NCBI GenBank assembly: GCA_963582935.1
Contig: CAUZSH010000008.1
Location: 1 to 38,563 of the forward strand
Direction: 5' to 3'
Length of the DNA: 38,563 nt
DNA from: CAUZSH01 sp963582935
GTDB lineage: Bacteria; Pseudomonadota; Gammaproteobacteria; Francisellales; Francisellaceae
A model generated the notes under the pieces. It ran no database searches and had not been told where the DNA came from. It was given only the letters and a program-made list of their open reading frames with translations. Positions 1-8,007 of this stretch are shown in pieces. Numbering within the stretch: position 1 is the first letter of the stretch; every line of letters starts with the position of its first letter. Position numbers and translations under genes: made by a program.

Positions 1-2576
1 AAGCTACCTTCATAAATAACTACTTGGTCACGTAAGACACGAATTGGATTGTTACGCTTAATAACGCCATCAATCACCATACAGCCAGCAATAGCACCAA
101 ATCGAGATGACCTAAAGACATCACGTACTTCGGCAATCCCGATGATTTCCTCTCGCAGTTCAGGAGAGAGCATACCAGACATTGCAGATCGTATGTCATT
201 AATTAGATCATAAATAATGCTGTAATAACGGATTTCAAGATTATCGCTTTCAGCTTGCTTTTTAGAGGTCATATCCGCACGGACATTAAACCCAAATAGC
301 ACGGCTTGAGAGGCGACGGCCAAAGTGACATCGGATGAATTTATCCCGCCAATACCACTGCTGATGATGTCAAGTCGAATGTCATCGGTTGAAAGTTTGG
401 TTAATGAGTCTCTAATCGCCTCAAGAGATCCTTGAACATCTGCTTTGATGATAATATTCAATACTTGTTGTTCTTCAGTCTCACCCACACGACTAAATAA
501 ATTTGCAAGCTTGGAAGCCTGTTGTTGTTGAAGACGTTCTTTTTTCAGATTTTCACTACGGAATTCTGCGACTTCACGTGCTTTTTTCTCATCCTTTACG
601 CTGACCACTTCATCACCGGCATTTGGCACGCCAGAAAGTCCAAGGACTTCGACAGGCATAGATGGACCTGCTTCTTTGATGGTTTCACCTTTGTCATTAA
701 TCATCGCTCGAATACGACCAACCTCTGTGCCGGCAAGAATGGTATCACCTTGCTTGAGCATGCCGCTACGTACCAAGATGGTTGCCACTGCGCCACGGCT
801 TTTGTCAAGTTTAGATTCAACTACAACACCTTCGGCAAACCCAGTGATGGGCGCTTCAAGCTCAAGTACTTCAGCTTGAAGCGCAATACCGTCAAGTAGA
901 TCATCAACCCCTTCGCCTGTTTTGGCTGAAATAGGGGCAAACATCACATCACCGCCCCAGTCTTCAGGGATGACTTCATATTTAGAAAGTTCATTTTTAA
1001 CACGATCGGGGTCAGCTGATTCTTTATCCATTTTGTTAATCGCGACAATAAGTGGCACATTCGCAGCCTTAGCATGCTGGATCGCCTCAATGGTTTGAGG
1101 CATCACACCATCGTCCGCCGCAACGACAAGGATGATAATATCTGTACAGTTAGCACCACGGGCACGCATTGCTGTAAAGGCTTCATGACCAGGGGTGTCT
1201 AAAAATGTTAAGCTTCCCTTGGAAGTTTCAACGGAGTAAGCGCCAATATGTTGTGTAATTCCACCGGCTTCACCCTCAGTAACTTTAGCGTCACGAATAT
1301 AATCTAACAATGATGTTTTACCGTGATCTACGTGCCCCATGATGGTGACAACAGGTGCGCGCATGACCATCTCTTCATTGCCGTGCTCAACAGCAACGGT
1401 ATCTTCAATGGCATCTGCTTTTGTCAGGACATACTCATGTCCAAGTTCTTCAACGATTAGAACTGCGGTATCTTGATCTAAGGCTTGATTAATGGTTGCC
1501 ATGACACCCATTTTCATTAATATACGAATAAGATCCGTCGCTTTAACCGACATACGTTGGGCCAAATCAGCAACCGTAATCGTTTCTGGTATTTCAACAT
1601 CTTTCGTCACTGGCGCAACTGGCTTATTAAAGCTCTGAGTTTTAACCTTTTTAAGGTTTAGTTGTTTTTTCTTCGCTTTTTTTCCAGCGGCATCTAAATC
1701 CAGGCGTTCAGCGTCTAAAGCTGCAGTAATGAATTCTTGATCAGAGCGTTTTTTACGGCCTTTAGGCTTTCTGATTTTCTTTGTGGCATTTAAACGTGCC
1801 ATATCGTTATCATCTTCAGCGGGAGTGGCGGGTTGATGTAGGCTAAATGCAGGTTTTGTGGGCGCTTCTCTTTTCGTTTTTGCCTCGTTATTTGCCTCTG
1901 TTTGAGCTTTTGCTTCTAGTTCAGCAATGCGTTGTTGTTCGGCAAGTTTTTCAGCCTCAGCAGCTTTTTTTGCAGCTAATGCCGTAGCACGTTGTTCCTT
2001 TAAAATTTCAGCTTGAGAAATATTGCCACTGAATGTAGGTGTACTCGGTGTTTTTGTTGTATCGTCTTTATCAGAGGGCGATGCTTTTTTATTTTCCTCT
2101 GAAGATTTGACCGCAGTTTTTGCTGCTTTGGCTTTTTTGGCCTCAAGTTCGGCAAGCTCTACTTGTTGCGCTTTTTCCTCAGCCTCAGCCTCAGCTTTAA
2201 CACGCTCGGCTTCAACTTTTGTTGCTTCAATTTGGGTGGCATCTTCGGCTGCTTGTTTTGCTATTGCTTCTTTCTCTTCAAGTGCTTGAATATCTTCTTG
2301 GGCTGGTGGCGCAATAGTGCGTTTCTTGCGCACCTCAATATTAATCTTTCGAGATCCTGAAGCCTTAAGTTTTTGCGTTGATTTACGCTTTAAGGTGATG
2401 GTTTTCGGTGTGGTTTTGCCACCTTGAATAAAGCTGAGCAACTTATTTTTTTCAGCATCCGTAACCGTGTCAGTGGCAGATGATTTAGAAATGCCAGCAT
2501 GATTCAGCTTTTCTAATAAAATATTAGCTTCAACACCAACAATTTTAGAGAGTTGATTGACTGTGATTTTAGACAT
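1..2576 (-). CDS. infB: Translation initiation factor IF-2 (3' end outside window)
   Basis: IF-2 is the GTPase that delivers initiator fMet-tRNA to the 30S subunit and promotes 50S joining. Translation from the ATG at 2576 starts MSKITVNQLSKIVG, the usual IF2_N domain. A long Ala/Glu/Lys-rich linker follows (about residues 90-240). A second IF2_N-like segment precedes the G domain, whose G1 motif GHVDHGKT lies near residue 413; the DTPGH and NKMD motifs follow. The frame is still open at base 1, so about 858 residues are visible and the end of the C-terminal tRNA-binding domain is missing. An AAGGAGG ribosome site lies 7 bases before the ATG. It is the last visible gene of metY-rimP-nusA-infB, 17 bases after nusA. 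Identification is secure. Confidence 0.97.
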   Translation of the reverse strand, partial: MSKITVNQLSKIVGVEANILLEKLNHAGISKSSATDTVTDAEKNKLLSFIQGGKTTPKTITLKRKSTQKLKASGSRKINIEVRKKRTIAPPAQEDIQALEEKEAIAKQAAEDATQIEATKVEAERVKAEAEAEEKAQQVELAELEAKKAKAAKTAVKSSEENKKASPSDKDDTTKTPSTPTFSGNISQAEILKEQRATALAAKKAAEAEKLAEQQRIAELEAKAQTEANNEAKTKREAPTKPAFSLHQPATPAEDDNDMARLNATKKIRKPKGRKKRSDQEFITAALDAERLDLDAAGKKAKKKQLNLKKVKTQSFNKPVAPVTKDVEIPETITVADLAQRMSVKATDLIRILMKMGVMATINQALDQDTAVLIVEELGHEYVLTKADAIEDTVAVEHGNEEMVMRAPVVTIMGHVDHGKTSLLDYIRDAKVTEGEAGGITQHIGAYSVETSKGSLTFLDTPGHEAFTAMRARGANCTDIIILVVAADDGVMPQTIEAIQHAKAANVPLIVAINKMDKESADPDRVKNELSKYEVIPEDWGGDVMFAPISAKTGEGVDDLLDGIALQAEVLELEAPITGFAEGVVVESKLDKSRGAVATILVRSGMLKQGDTILAGTEVGRIRAMINDKGETIKEAGPSMPVEVLGLSGVPNAGDEVVSVKDEKKAREVAEFRSENLKKERLQQQQASKLANLFSRVGETEEQQVLNIIIKADVQGSLEAIRDSLTKLSTDDIRLDIISSGIGGINSSDVTLAVASQAVLFGFNVRADMTSKKQAESDNLEIRYYSIIYDLINDIRSAMSGMLSPELREEIIGIAEVRDVFRSSRFGAIAGCMVIDGVIKRNNPIRVLRDQVVIYEGS

Positions 2577-2593
2577 GTGCATGCCTCCTTAAA

Positions 2594-4072
2594 TTATTGG
2601 TTATCCTCTGCGAACCATGGGGCTCTGGCAGTAAGAATAAGTTGAGCGGCCTTTTTGTCATCTATATCAACAACATCTTGGAGGTCGTCGACAGCTAATT
2701 CAGCTAGGTCTTCCATTGTAATAATACCATTTTCTGCAAGTGTATTGGCAAGAGACTCATCCATCCCTTCCATGGCTAAGATATCGTCAGCAGGTTTTGT
2801 TGCAGATATCGCCTGGGTTAGTAGGGCGTTTTTAGCTCTTTCTTGTAGCTCAGATGCAATTTCTTCATCAAAACCTTCAATCTCAGCGATTTCTTCTGCA
2901 GCCACATAGGCAACTTCTTCTAGGTTGCTAAAGCCTTCTTCGACGAGTACTGCTGCGATATCATCTTCGACATCTAGGGCACCCATAAATACTTGCATGG
3001 TCGATTGTAATTCTTCTTGTTGTTTTTCTTCTGCTTGGCTTTCTGCCATAACATTTAGCTTCCAACCCGTCAATTCAGACGCCATTTTAACATTTTGTCC
3101 ATTTTTGCCAATGGCTTGAGCAAGCTCTTCTTCTTTAACGGCAACATCCATGGAGTGACGATCTTCGTCTTGAATGATTGAAACCACTTCTGCGGGAGAG
3201 AGTGAGTTAATTACGTATTGCGCAGGATTTGCATCCCAAAGCACAATATCAATTCTTTCGCCTTGCAATTCATTTGTAATGGATTGTACACGTGAACCAC
3301 GCATACCCACACAGGAGCCAACAGGATCAATGCGACCATCATTTGTTTTAACCGCAATCTTTGAGCGTGAACCAGGATCGCGGGCAATATCTACGATTTC
3401 AATTAACTCTTCAGAAATTTCAGGGACTTCTAATTCAAACAATGAGGTAACCATACGATTGTCTATGCGACTCAAAAATAATTGGTGACCTTTTGCTTCT
3501 TCATCAATTTCGACTAAGCAAGCACGCATATTATCGTTAATGCGGAATATCTCACGAGGAAGGAGTTCTGTTCTATAGATAAGTGCCTCAGCGTTATCGC
3601 CAATATCCACGATGATAAATTCACGTGTCACACGCTTGACGCTACCATAGACCAATTTTCCAATTTTTTCTCTAAAGCGCGCAATGACTTTTTTACGTTC
3701 GGCAGCTCGTACTTTTTGGACGATGATTTGTTTTGCGGCTTGTGCGGAAATACGTCCGAATTCAGCGACCTCAACATCCTCTTCAATGGTATCACCTACT
3801 TGAACATCATGACCTTTTTCATTGGCGATATCTACATATAGTTCAGCATGATAGTTTTCGATTTCAGCATCTTCATCCACTACTGTCCATACTCTTTTCG
3901 CAATGTATTCACCTGTCTTTTGATCGATAGTCACTTTTATGTGGCAGTCTCCCGTAATTGTTTTGGCAGTTGCAGCCGCAAGTGCTTCTTCCATCGCTTC
4001 AAGAATAATGGCTTTTTCAACCTCTTTTTCATTGGCAACAGTTTCAATAATTAACAGTAGCTCTTTGCTCAT
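2594..4072 (-). CDS. nusA: Transcription termination/antitermination factor NusA
   Basis: NusA binds RNA polymerase and nascent RNA and modulates pausing, termination and antitermination. The product is 492 residues, close to the 495 of E. coli. In order it has the N-terminal polymerase-binding domain (starting MSKELLLIIETVANEKEVEK), an S1 domain (about 135-200), two KH domains (with DPVGSCVGMRGSRV and AIGKNGQNVK) and two acidic C-terminal repeats ending ILTARAPWF, as in other gammaproteobacteria. The reading frame extends 18 codons further upstream, but the ATG at 4072 gives the family N-terminus and has a GGAG site 9 bases before it. It lies 34 bases after rimP and 17 bases before infB, in one operon. 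Confidence 0.97.
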   Translation of the reverse strand: MSKELLLIIETVANEKEVEKAIILEAMEEALAAATAKTITGDCHIKVTIDQKTGEYIAKRVWTVVDEDAEIENYHAELYVDIANEKGHDVQVGDTIEEDVEVAEFGRISAQAAKQIIVQKVRAAERKKVIARFREKIGKLVYGSVKRVTREFIIVDIGDNAEALIYRTELLPREIFRINDNMRACLVEIDEEAKGHQLFLSRIDNRMVTSLFELEVPEISEELIEIVDIARDPGSRSKIAVKTNDGRIDPVGSCVGMRGSRVQSITNELQGERIDIVLWDANPAQYVINSLSPAEVVSIIQDEDRHSMDVAVKEEELAQAIGKNGQNVKMASELTGWKLNVMAESQAEEKQQEELQSTMQVFMGALDVEDDIAAVLVEEGFSNLEEVAYVAAEEIAEIEGFDEEIASELQERAKNALLTQAISATKPADDILAMEGMDESLANTLAENGIITMEDLAELAVDDLQDVVDIDDKKAAQLILTARAPWFAEDNQ

Positions 4073-4106
4073 TTCTATATTCTCCAACGTGGGTTTATGG
4101 CTGGGG

Positions 4107-4562
4107 TTACCATTGCGGGATAACACGCATTTTGTCTATATTATCAAAGTCAACTTTGACCGTCTCGTTTTCCACAAGAAAAGTTAGGGTATTTCCATCC
4201 ACTGACTCAAGCTTTGCCTTTAGATTTTTGCGATTTTCAACGGCAGTAAATAACCTTACTTTAAACTGAAAGCCTTCCAAGCTTTTAGCCTGAGGAAGTG
4301 TGAACACTCGTCTATCTGCCCCTGGTGAGGAAACCTCTAAGACATAGTCAGAAGCAATTAAGTCTTCCACGTCTAGAATTGCGGTGATTTGGTTACTTGC
4401 CTTTTGGCAGTCGCTCACAGAGATGCCTTCTTCATGGTCTACATATATACGTATAAGTGGTCCATTTCCTTTAGGGCGACTTTCAATTTCGATTCCCCAA
4501 AAGATATAACCCATGCTTTCGACGGGTTCTTTAAGATGTTCAAGCAGTTTATCCACAATCAT
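4107..4562 (-). CDS. rimP: Ribosome maturation factor RimP
   Basis: RimP assists maturation of the 30S ribosomal subunit. The 151-residue product matches the family length and shows the N-terminal alpha/beta domain with IEIESRPKGNGPLIRIYVDHEEGISVSDC and the diagnostic DYVLEVSSPGADRRVF near residues 76-92, followed by the Sm-like C-terminal domain. The TTGGAGG site lies 6 bases before the ATG at 4562. The gene sits between the initiator tRNA and nusA, as in E. coli. Two terminator-like hairpins separate it from the tRNA, so its transcription must read through them or begin after them. Confidence 0.95.
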   Translation of the reverse strand: MIVDKLLEHLKEPVESMGYIFWGIEIESRPKGNGPLIRIYVDHEEGISVSDCQKASNQITAILDVEDLIASDYVLEVSSPGADRRVFTLPQAKSLEGFQFKVRLFTAVENRKNLKAKLESVDGNTLTFLVENETVKVDFDNIDKMRVIPQW

Positions 4563-4580
4563 TTAAAACCTCCAAGATAC

Positions 4581-4605
4581 AAAAAAAGGACACGAGGTCC
4601 CTTTT
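4581..4605 (-). terminator. Second hairpin with T-run between metY and rimP
   Basis: On the minus strand a 9-bp stem (AAAAGGGAC / GTCCTTTTT, one G-T pair, loop CTCGT) runs directly into a run of seven T. It ends 18 bases before the rimP start codon. The structure fits an intrinsic terminator or attenuator at which part of the transcripts would stop after the tRNA. Confidence 0.7.
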
Positions 4606-4628
4606 AATATTTAACTTCTATGACCATC

Positions 4629-4651
4629 AAAAAAGGCCCTCTTGGGCCCTT
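4629..4651 (-). terminator. First hairpin with T-run after initiator tRNA
   Basis: On the minus strand an 8-bp stem (AAGGGCCC with GGGCCTT, loop AAGA) is followed by six T. It begins 17 bases after the CCA end of the tRNA. It is a convincing intrinsic terminator for the tRNA transcript. Confidence 0.8.
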
Positions 4652-4667
4652 AAGTCATTCTATGTTT

Positions 4668-4744
<77 letters not shown>

Positions 4745-4756
4745 TCAATGAACGAC

Positions 4757-4785
4757 ATAGTATGCCTTAATGATTTAAAGTGCAA
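4757..4785 (-). promoter_or_regulatory. Promoter for metY-rimP-nusA-infB
   Basis: On the minus strand, TTGCAC (4785-4780) and TACTAT (4762-4757) are separated by exactly 17 bases. The -10 box ends 12 bases before the first base of the tRNA, fitting a short processed 5' leader. The -35 box is a weak match (3 of 6); the -10 matches 4 of 6. Confidence 0.5.
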
Positions 4786-4802
4786 GCACAGAAACACAAT
4801 TT

Positions 4803-6092
4803 TTATGCATTAATCTTTAAATTCCCCATTTTGCAAAGTGGTTTTTTTGCCAAGTAGATAATGAGGGTTGTGATCAGTCCAATGACAAAGCTTAAAAAGA
4901 AGAGGGTAGCCCAACTGTAGTTCTCGACGGTAAAGCCTGCAAGCGGGCCAATAAATATACGTCCGATAGAGTCAATAGAGCTAAAAATCGCAAATTGTGT
5001 CGCCGAAAAAGATTGATTGCACAAGCTAAGGAGTAGGGCAATGAAAGCGGAAGTTCCTAGACCGCCAGCAAAGTACTCTACTGCAACGGATAGACTCATT
5101 AGAACATAACTTTTACCTACGAGTGCTAAGAGTAAGTACATCAGGTTCGCGCAGGCCATAATGATACTGAAATAAAGAATTCCTTTATAAATACCGATGC
5201 GGGTAATAATGATAGCGCCTACGACTGATCCTAAGATTGCGAAGATAGTTGCATTTGTTTTATAAGCAATGGCAATTTCTATCAGGTTGAAATTTAACCC
5301 TTTTAGAAAAAAAGCTGAGTTCATTGAGAAAGCCAAGGCATCTCCAAGCTTATAAATGATAATGATTAGGAGAACGAGTAAAGCAGATTTGAAGCTTAGG
5401 CGAGTAAAAAACTCTTTGAATGGGAGAATAACAGCATCAAATAAATTTTTAGGGATAGTGATTTTACTCATATCTGGGTGTGGAGCAATTAAGATACCGA
5501 CGATGCCGATGATCATAAATCCAGACATGGATAGATAAGCTGTATTCCAACTGCTATAAAAAGCGATAAATAAAGCAACTGTTCCTGAAATAATAATTCC
5601 AATGCGATAGCCGAGCACAGAGATGGTCCCGCCAATGGCCCGTTCATTTTCTAATAATATATCGGCTTGATAAGCATTTATCGCAATATCTTGAGATGCT
5701 GAAAAGAAACATAGTACAACACAAATTCCTGCAATTGTAAGGGGGTGGGTATCTGGCGAGTAAAATGATAGTAGAATAATCATGAATATAATGCAGACCT
5801 GCATCGCAAGAATCCATCCATGTCTTCTGCCAAGAAATGGCAGAGTATATCGATCCATGAGAGGTGCCCAAAGAAATTTTATGGCGTATGGAAATGTAAT
5901 CAAAGATAAGTATCCTAGATCCTGCATACTTATGTCATAAGAGGCAAACCATAAGGTTAGGGTGGATAGTGTTAGCAAGAATGGAAGTCCAGAAGAAAAC
6001 CCCAAGAGAAACATGACGAGCATTTTACGGCTGGTGAAGATGGCTTTAAAACTTTCAGTAGTAGCTAGTTTTATTTCAGAGAGGAATCGCAT
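4803..6092 (-). CDS. ampG: AmpG-type muropeptide permease (MFS)
   Basis: AmpG imports anhydromuropeptides from the periplasm for cell-wall recycling. The 429-residue protein is hydrophobic throughout, with about 12 membrane segments. The N-terminal stretch MLVMFLLGFSSGLPFLL followed by TLTLWF is the AmpG signature, and FLWAPLMDRYTLPFLGRRHGW is the conserved first cytoplasmic loop. SASQDIAINAYQADIL in the fifth segment is also typical. It is shorter than the 491 residues of E. coli AmpG, which has two extra segments. The start codon has no clear ribosome site, so the exact start is uncertain. It reads toward the metY promoter and is divergent from rpmE. Whether it feeds a beta-lactamase regulator is unknown; no ampC or ampR is in the window. 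Confidence 0.9.
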   Translation of the reverse strand: MRFLSEIKLATTESFKAIFTSRKMLVMFLLGFSSGLPFLLTLSTLTLWFASYDISMQDLGYLSLITFPYAIKFLWAPLMDRYTLPFLGRRHGWILAMQVCIIFMIILLSFYSPDTHPLTIAGICVVLCFFSASQDIAINAYQADILLENERAIGGTISVLGYRIGIIISGTVALFIAFYSSWNTAYLSMSGFMIIGIVGILIAPHPDMSKITIPKNLFDAVILPFKEFFTRLSFKSALLVLLIIIIYKLGDALAFSMNSAFFLKGLNFNLIEIAIAYKTNATIFAILGSVVGAIIITRIGIYKGILYFSIIMACANLMYLLLALVGKSYVLMSLSVAVEYFAGGLGTSAFIALLLSLCNQSFSATQFAIFSSIDSIGRIFIGPLAGFTVENYSWATLFFLSFVIGLITTLIIYLAKKPLCKMGNLKINA

Positions 6093-6225
6093 GGATGGAT
6101 AGTAAACTCATATGATTAAAAAATATAAATTAATTAACAGAGTAGCGAATCTTTTAATTTGATACAATTAAAACACCTATGGGCTTTGTGGAACTTAAAA
6201 AACCGCAAGTCATTTTTAGATTTCC

Positions 6226-6254
6226 TTGATGTTTATGGTCAGATTCGATACTAT
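6226..6254 (+). promoter_or_regulatory. Candidate rpmE promoter
   Basis: TTGATG (6226-6231) and TACTAT (6249-6254) are separated by exactly 17 bases; each matches the sigma-70 consensus at 4 of 6. The predicted transcript has a leader of about 70 bases before rpmE. The -10 region resembles that of the metY promoter. Confidence 0.5.
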
Positions 6255-6331
6255 GCTCGGGTTAAACAGGATTACGGTGCTCGACTTAGGGTGGAGTGGC
6301 GGTAATAAAGAAATAGATGAGGAAATAAATC

Positions 6332-6550
6332 ATGAATTTTGAAATTCAGCCTAAATATGAAGAGATCACGGTAACATGTAGTTGTGGTAACACATTCAAA
6401 ACACGTTCAACGGCAACAAATGATATTCGTTTAGATGTTTGTTCAGAATGTCACCCGTTCTATACTGGGAAGCAAAAAATTGTGGATACAGCTGGTCGTG
6501 TTGATAGCTTTAACAAACGTTTTGGAAGCTTCAAAGGCCGTAAGGTTTAA
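6332..6550 (+). CDS. rpmE: 50S ribosomal protein L31
   Basis: L31 is a small protein of the large ribosomal subunit that bridges the subunits. The 72 residues contain PKYEEITVTCSCGNTFKTRS and the paired CSCG (17-20) and CSECH (38-42) cysteine motifs of the zinc-binding C+ form, then HPFYTGKQKIVDTAGRVDSF. GAGGAAAT lies 5 bases before the ATG. It is monocistronic, with its own promoter and terminator. Confidence 0.97.
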   Translation: MNFEIQPKYEEITVTCSCGNTFKTRSTATNDIRLDVCSECHPFYTGKQKIVDTAGRVDSFNKRFGSFKGRKV

Positions 6551-6577
6551 ATCCTCGATATAATTGATTGTTCTGAC

Positions 6578-6602
6578 AAATGCGCTAATAGCGCATTTTT
6601 TT
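6578..6602 (+). terminator. Intrinsic terminator of rpmE
   Basis: AAATGCGC and GCGCATTT form an 8-bp stem with loop TAATA, followed by a T-run to 6602. It begins 28 bases after the rpmE stop and lies between convergent rpmE and rlmH. Confidence 0.85.
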
Positions 6603-6618
6603 GGTCTAGGGTTTGGGG

Positions 6619-7089
6619 TTACTTATGATAAGGGTGTCCTTGCAAAATTGTCCAAGAGCGATAGATCTGTTCAACCAGTACAATTCTTACAATAGGATGC
6701 GGAAAAGTCATTCTTGAAAAGGATATTTTTTCCTGCGCCATTTTTTTAATTTCAGTATCAATTCCATCTGGACCGCCGATGATGAGTGCCACGTTTGGCT
6801 GAGTTTGTTGCCACGATTCAATTTTAACGGCTAAATCCTCAGTGCTAGTCATTTTCCCCTGCGGATCAAGTACCACAATATAATCATTGTCGGAGAGTTT
6901 ATTTAAGATGGATTTAGCTTCCTGTGCCATAAGTTTTTGAGTGTTGTTGTTTTTGCCACGTTTTGCAATCGGAAGTTCGACCATCTCCAGTTTAATGCTG
7001 CTGGAAGACAAGCGCTTTTGATATTCTTGATAGCCTTCTTGCACCCATTTAGGCATTTTTTCGCCCAAGGCTAGGATTTTGATTTTCAT
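6619..7089 (-). CDS. rlmH: 23S rRNA pseudouridine-1915 N3-methyltransferase RlmH
   Basis: RlmH methylates pseudouridine 1915 in helix 69 of 23S rRNA, using SAM. The 156 residues start MKIKILALGEKMPKWVQEGY and carry the SPOUT knot motifs: ALIIGGPDG (about 101-109) and the C-terminal segment PHPIVRIVLVEQIYRSW with final GHPYHK. The length equals the family standard (155). Its ATG overlaps the stop of yaaA by 4 bases (7086-7089), so the two are probably translationally coupled. Confidence 0.96.
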   Translation of the reverse strand: MKIKILALGEKMPKWVQEGYQEYQKRLSSSSIKLEMVELPIAKRGKNNNTQKLMAQEAKSILNKLSDNDYIVVLDPQGKMTSTEDLAVKIESWQQTQPNVALIIGGPDGIDTEIKKMAQEKISFSRMTFPHPIVRIVLVEQIYRSWTILQGHPYHK

Positions 7090-7859
7090 GGTTGAATCCG
7101 TGTGAAGGTCAGTTTGAATTGACTAGAAAGTTTAGGATGATAGCGATAGTTTTCAAGATCAAATGCTTTTAGTGCTTCAATATCATCGACGTTATGATCC
7201 AATATATATCGAACCATTAGGCCTCGTGCTTTTTTTGCAAAAATACCAATGGTGCGGTATTGATCATTTTTAAATTCTTTGAAATCAATGTCCAGCCAAT
7301 GACCTTGGATCTCTTGCTTTTTAACCGCTTTGATATATTCATTTGAAGCAAGGTTTACAATGAGTTTATTTTGCTGTTCTGCAAGCTGTTGATTGAGCTG
7401 TTGTGTGATCGTTCTTTGCCAAAAGTCATAGAGGTTGCCATCTTTGAAGTGAATTTTCGTGCCCATTTCTAAACGATAAGGTTGAACGAGGTCCATGGGG
7501 CGGATAAGTCCATAGAGTCCTGAAAGAATGGCAAGGTGGTTCTGAGCATATTCACATTGTGCTTGATTGAGTGTGGGTGCTTGAATGCCACGATACACAT
7601 CACCATTAAAGGCAAAAATGGCTTGTTTTGCATTTTCCTTAGTGTAGTGGTCGGGTTCAAAATTTAAGTAGTATTCAAAAACTTGTTGTGCCAGTTTGCT
7701 GCTAATCTTCATAATGGTGGCAAACTCATCTGGTTCGTAGTGCTTCATGAAATCTGCAAGCTGCTTGGTTTGTGGCTGGAAACGCAATTGGGAGTTTAGT
7801 TCCATTGGGCATGGATCTTTGTAGTTCAGATTTTTGGCAGGAGAAATAAGGCTGATCAT
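7086..7859 (-). CDS. yaaA: YaaA family peroxide stress protein
   Basis: YaaA (DUF328/UPF0246) lowers intracellular free iron and limits oxidative DNA damage in E. coli. The 257-residue protein starts MISLISPAKNLNY and has the conserved FNGDVYRG, LSGLYGLIRPMDLVQPYRLEMG and FKEFKNDQYRTIGIFAKKARG blocks. The last of these includes the KKARG motif close to the C-terminus. Length is standard. It overlaps rlmH and is divergent from ftsK, leaving 148 bases for two promoters. Confidence 0.94.
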   Translation of the reverse strand: MISLISPAKNLNYKDPCPMELNSQLRFQPQTKQLADFMKHYEPDEFATIMKISSKLAQQVFEYYLNFEPDHYTKENAKQAIFAFNGDVYRGIQAPTLNQAQCEYAQNHLAILSGLYGLIRPMDLVQPYRLEMGTKIHFKDGNLYDFWQRTITQQLNQQLAEQQNKLIVNLASNEYIKAVKKQEIQGHWLDIDFKEFKNDQYRTIGIFAKKARGLMVRYILDHNVDDIEALKAFDLENYRYHPKLSSQFKLTFTRIQP

Positions 7860-7930
7860 AGTGAATAAAAGAGCGTGATAGGATTTGTGTACAATTTTAG
7901 CGTATCTCGGCTACAATTGCTATGAGGGGC

Positions 7931-7958
7931 TTGTATCATGGGCTTGCTTGGATATGAT
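7931..7958 (+). promoter_or_regulatory. Weak candidate promoter for ftsK
   Basis: TTGTAT (7931-7936) and TATGAT (7953-7958) with 16 bases between. The -10 box is good (5 of 6), the -35 poor. It would give a leader of about 43 bases before the ftsK ATG. This is only a candidate. Confidence 0.3.
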
Positions 7959-8007
7959 AGTGTGATGGTTATTTTGTTCACTTACCTTAAGTTGAGACGA
8001 TAAAATT

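Noticed and set aside
522..2360. Several open frames on the plus strand (up to 125 codons) opposite infB
   Set aside because: They lie wholly inside infB on the other strand, have biased composition from the Ala/Glu-rich linker, and have no ribosome sites or family features.
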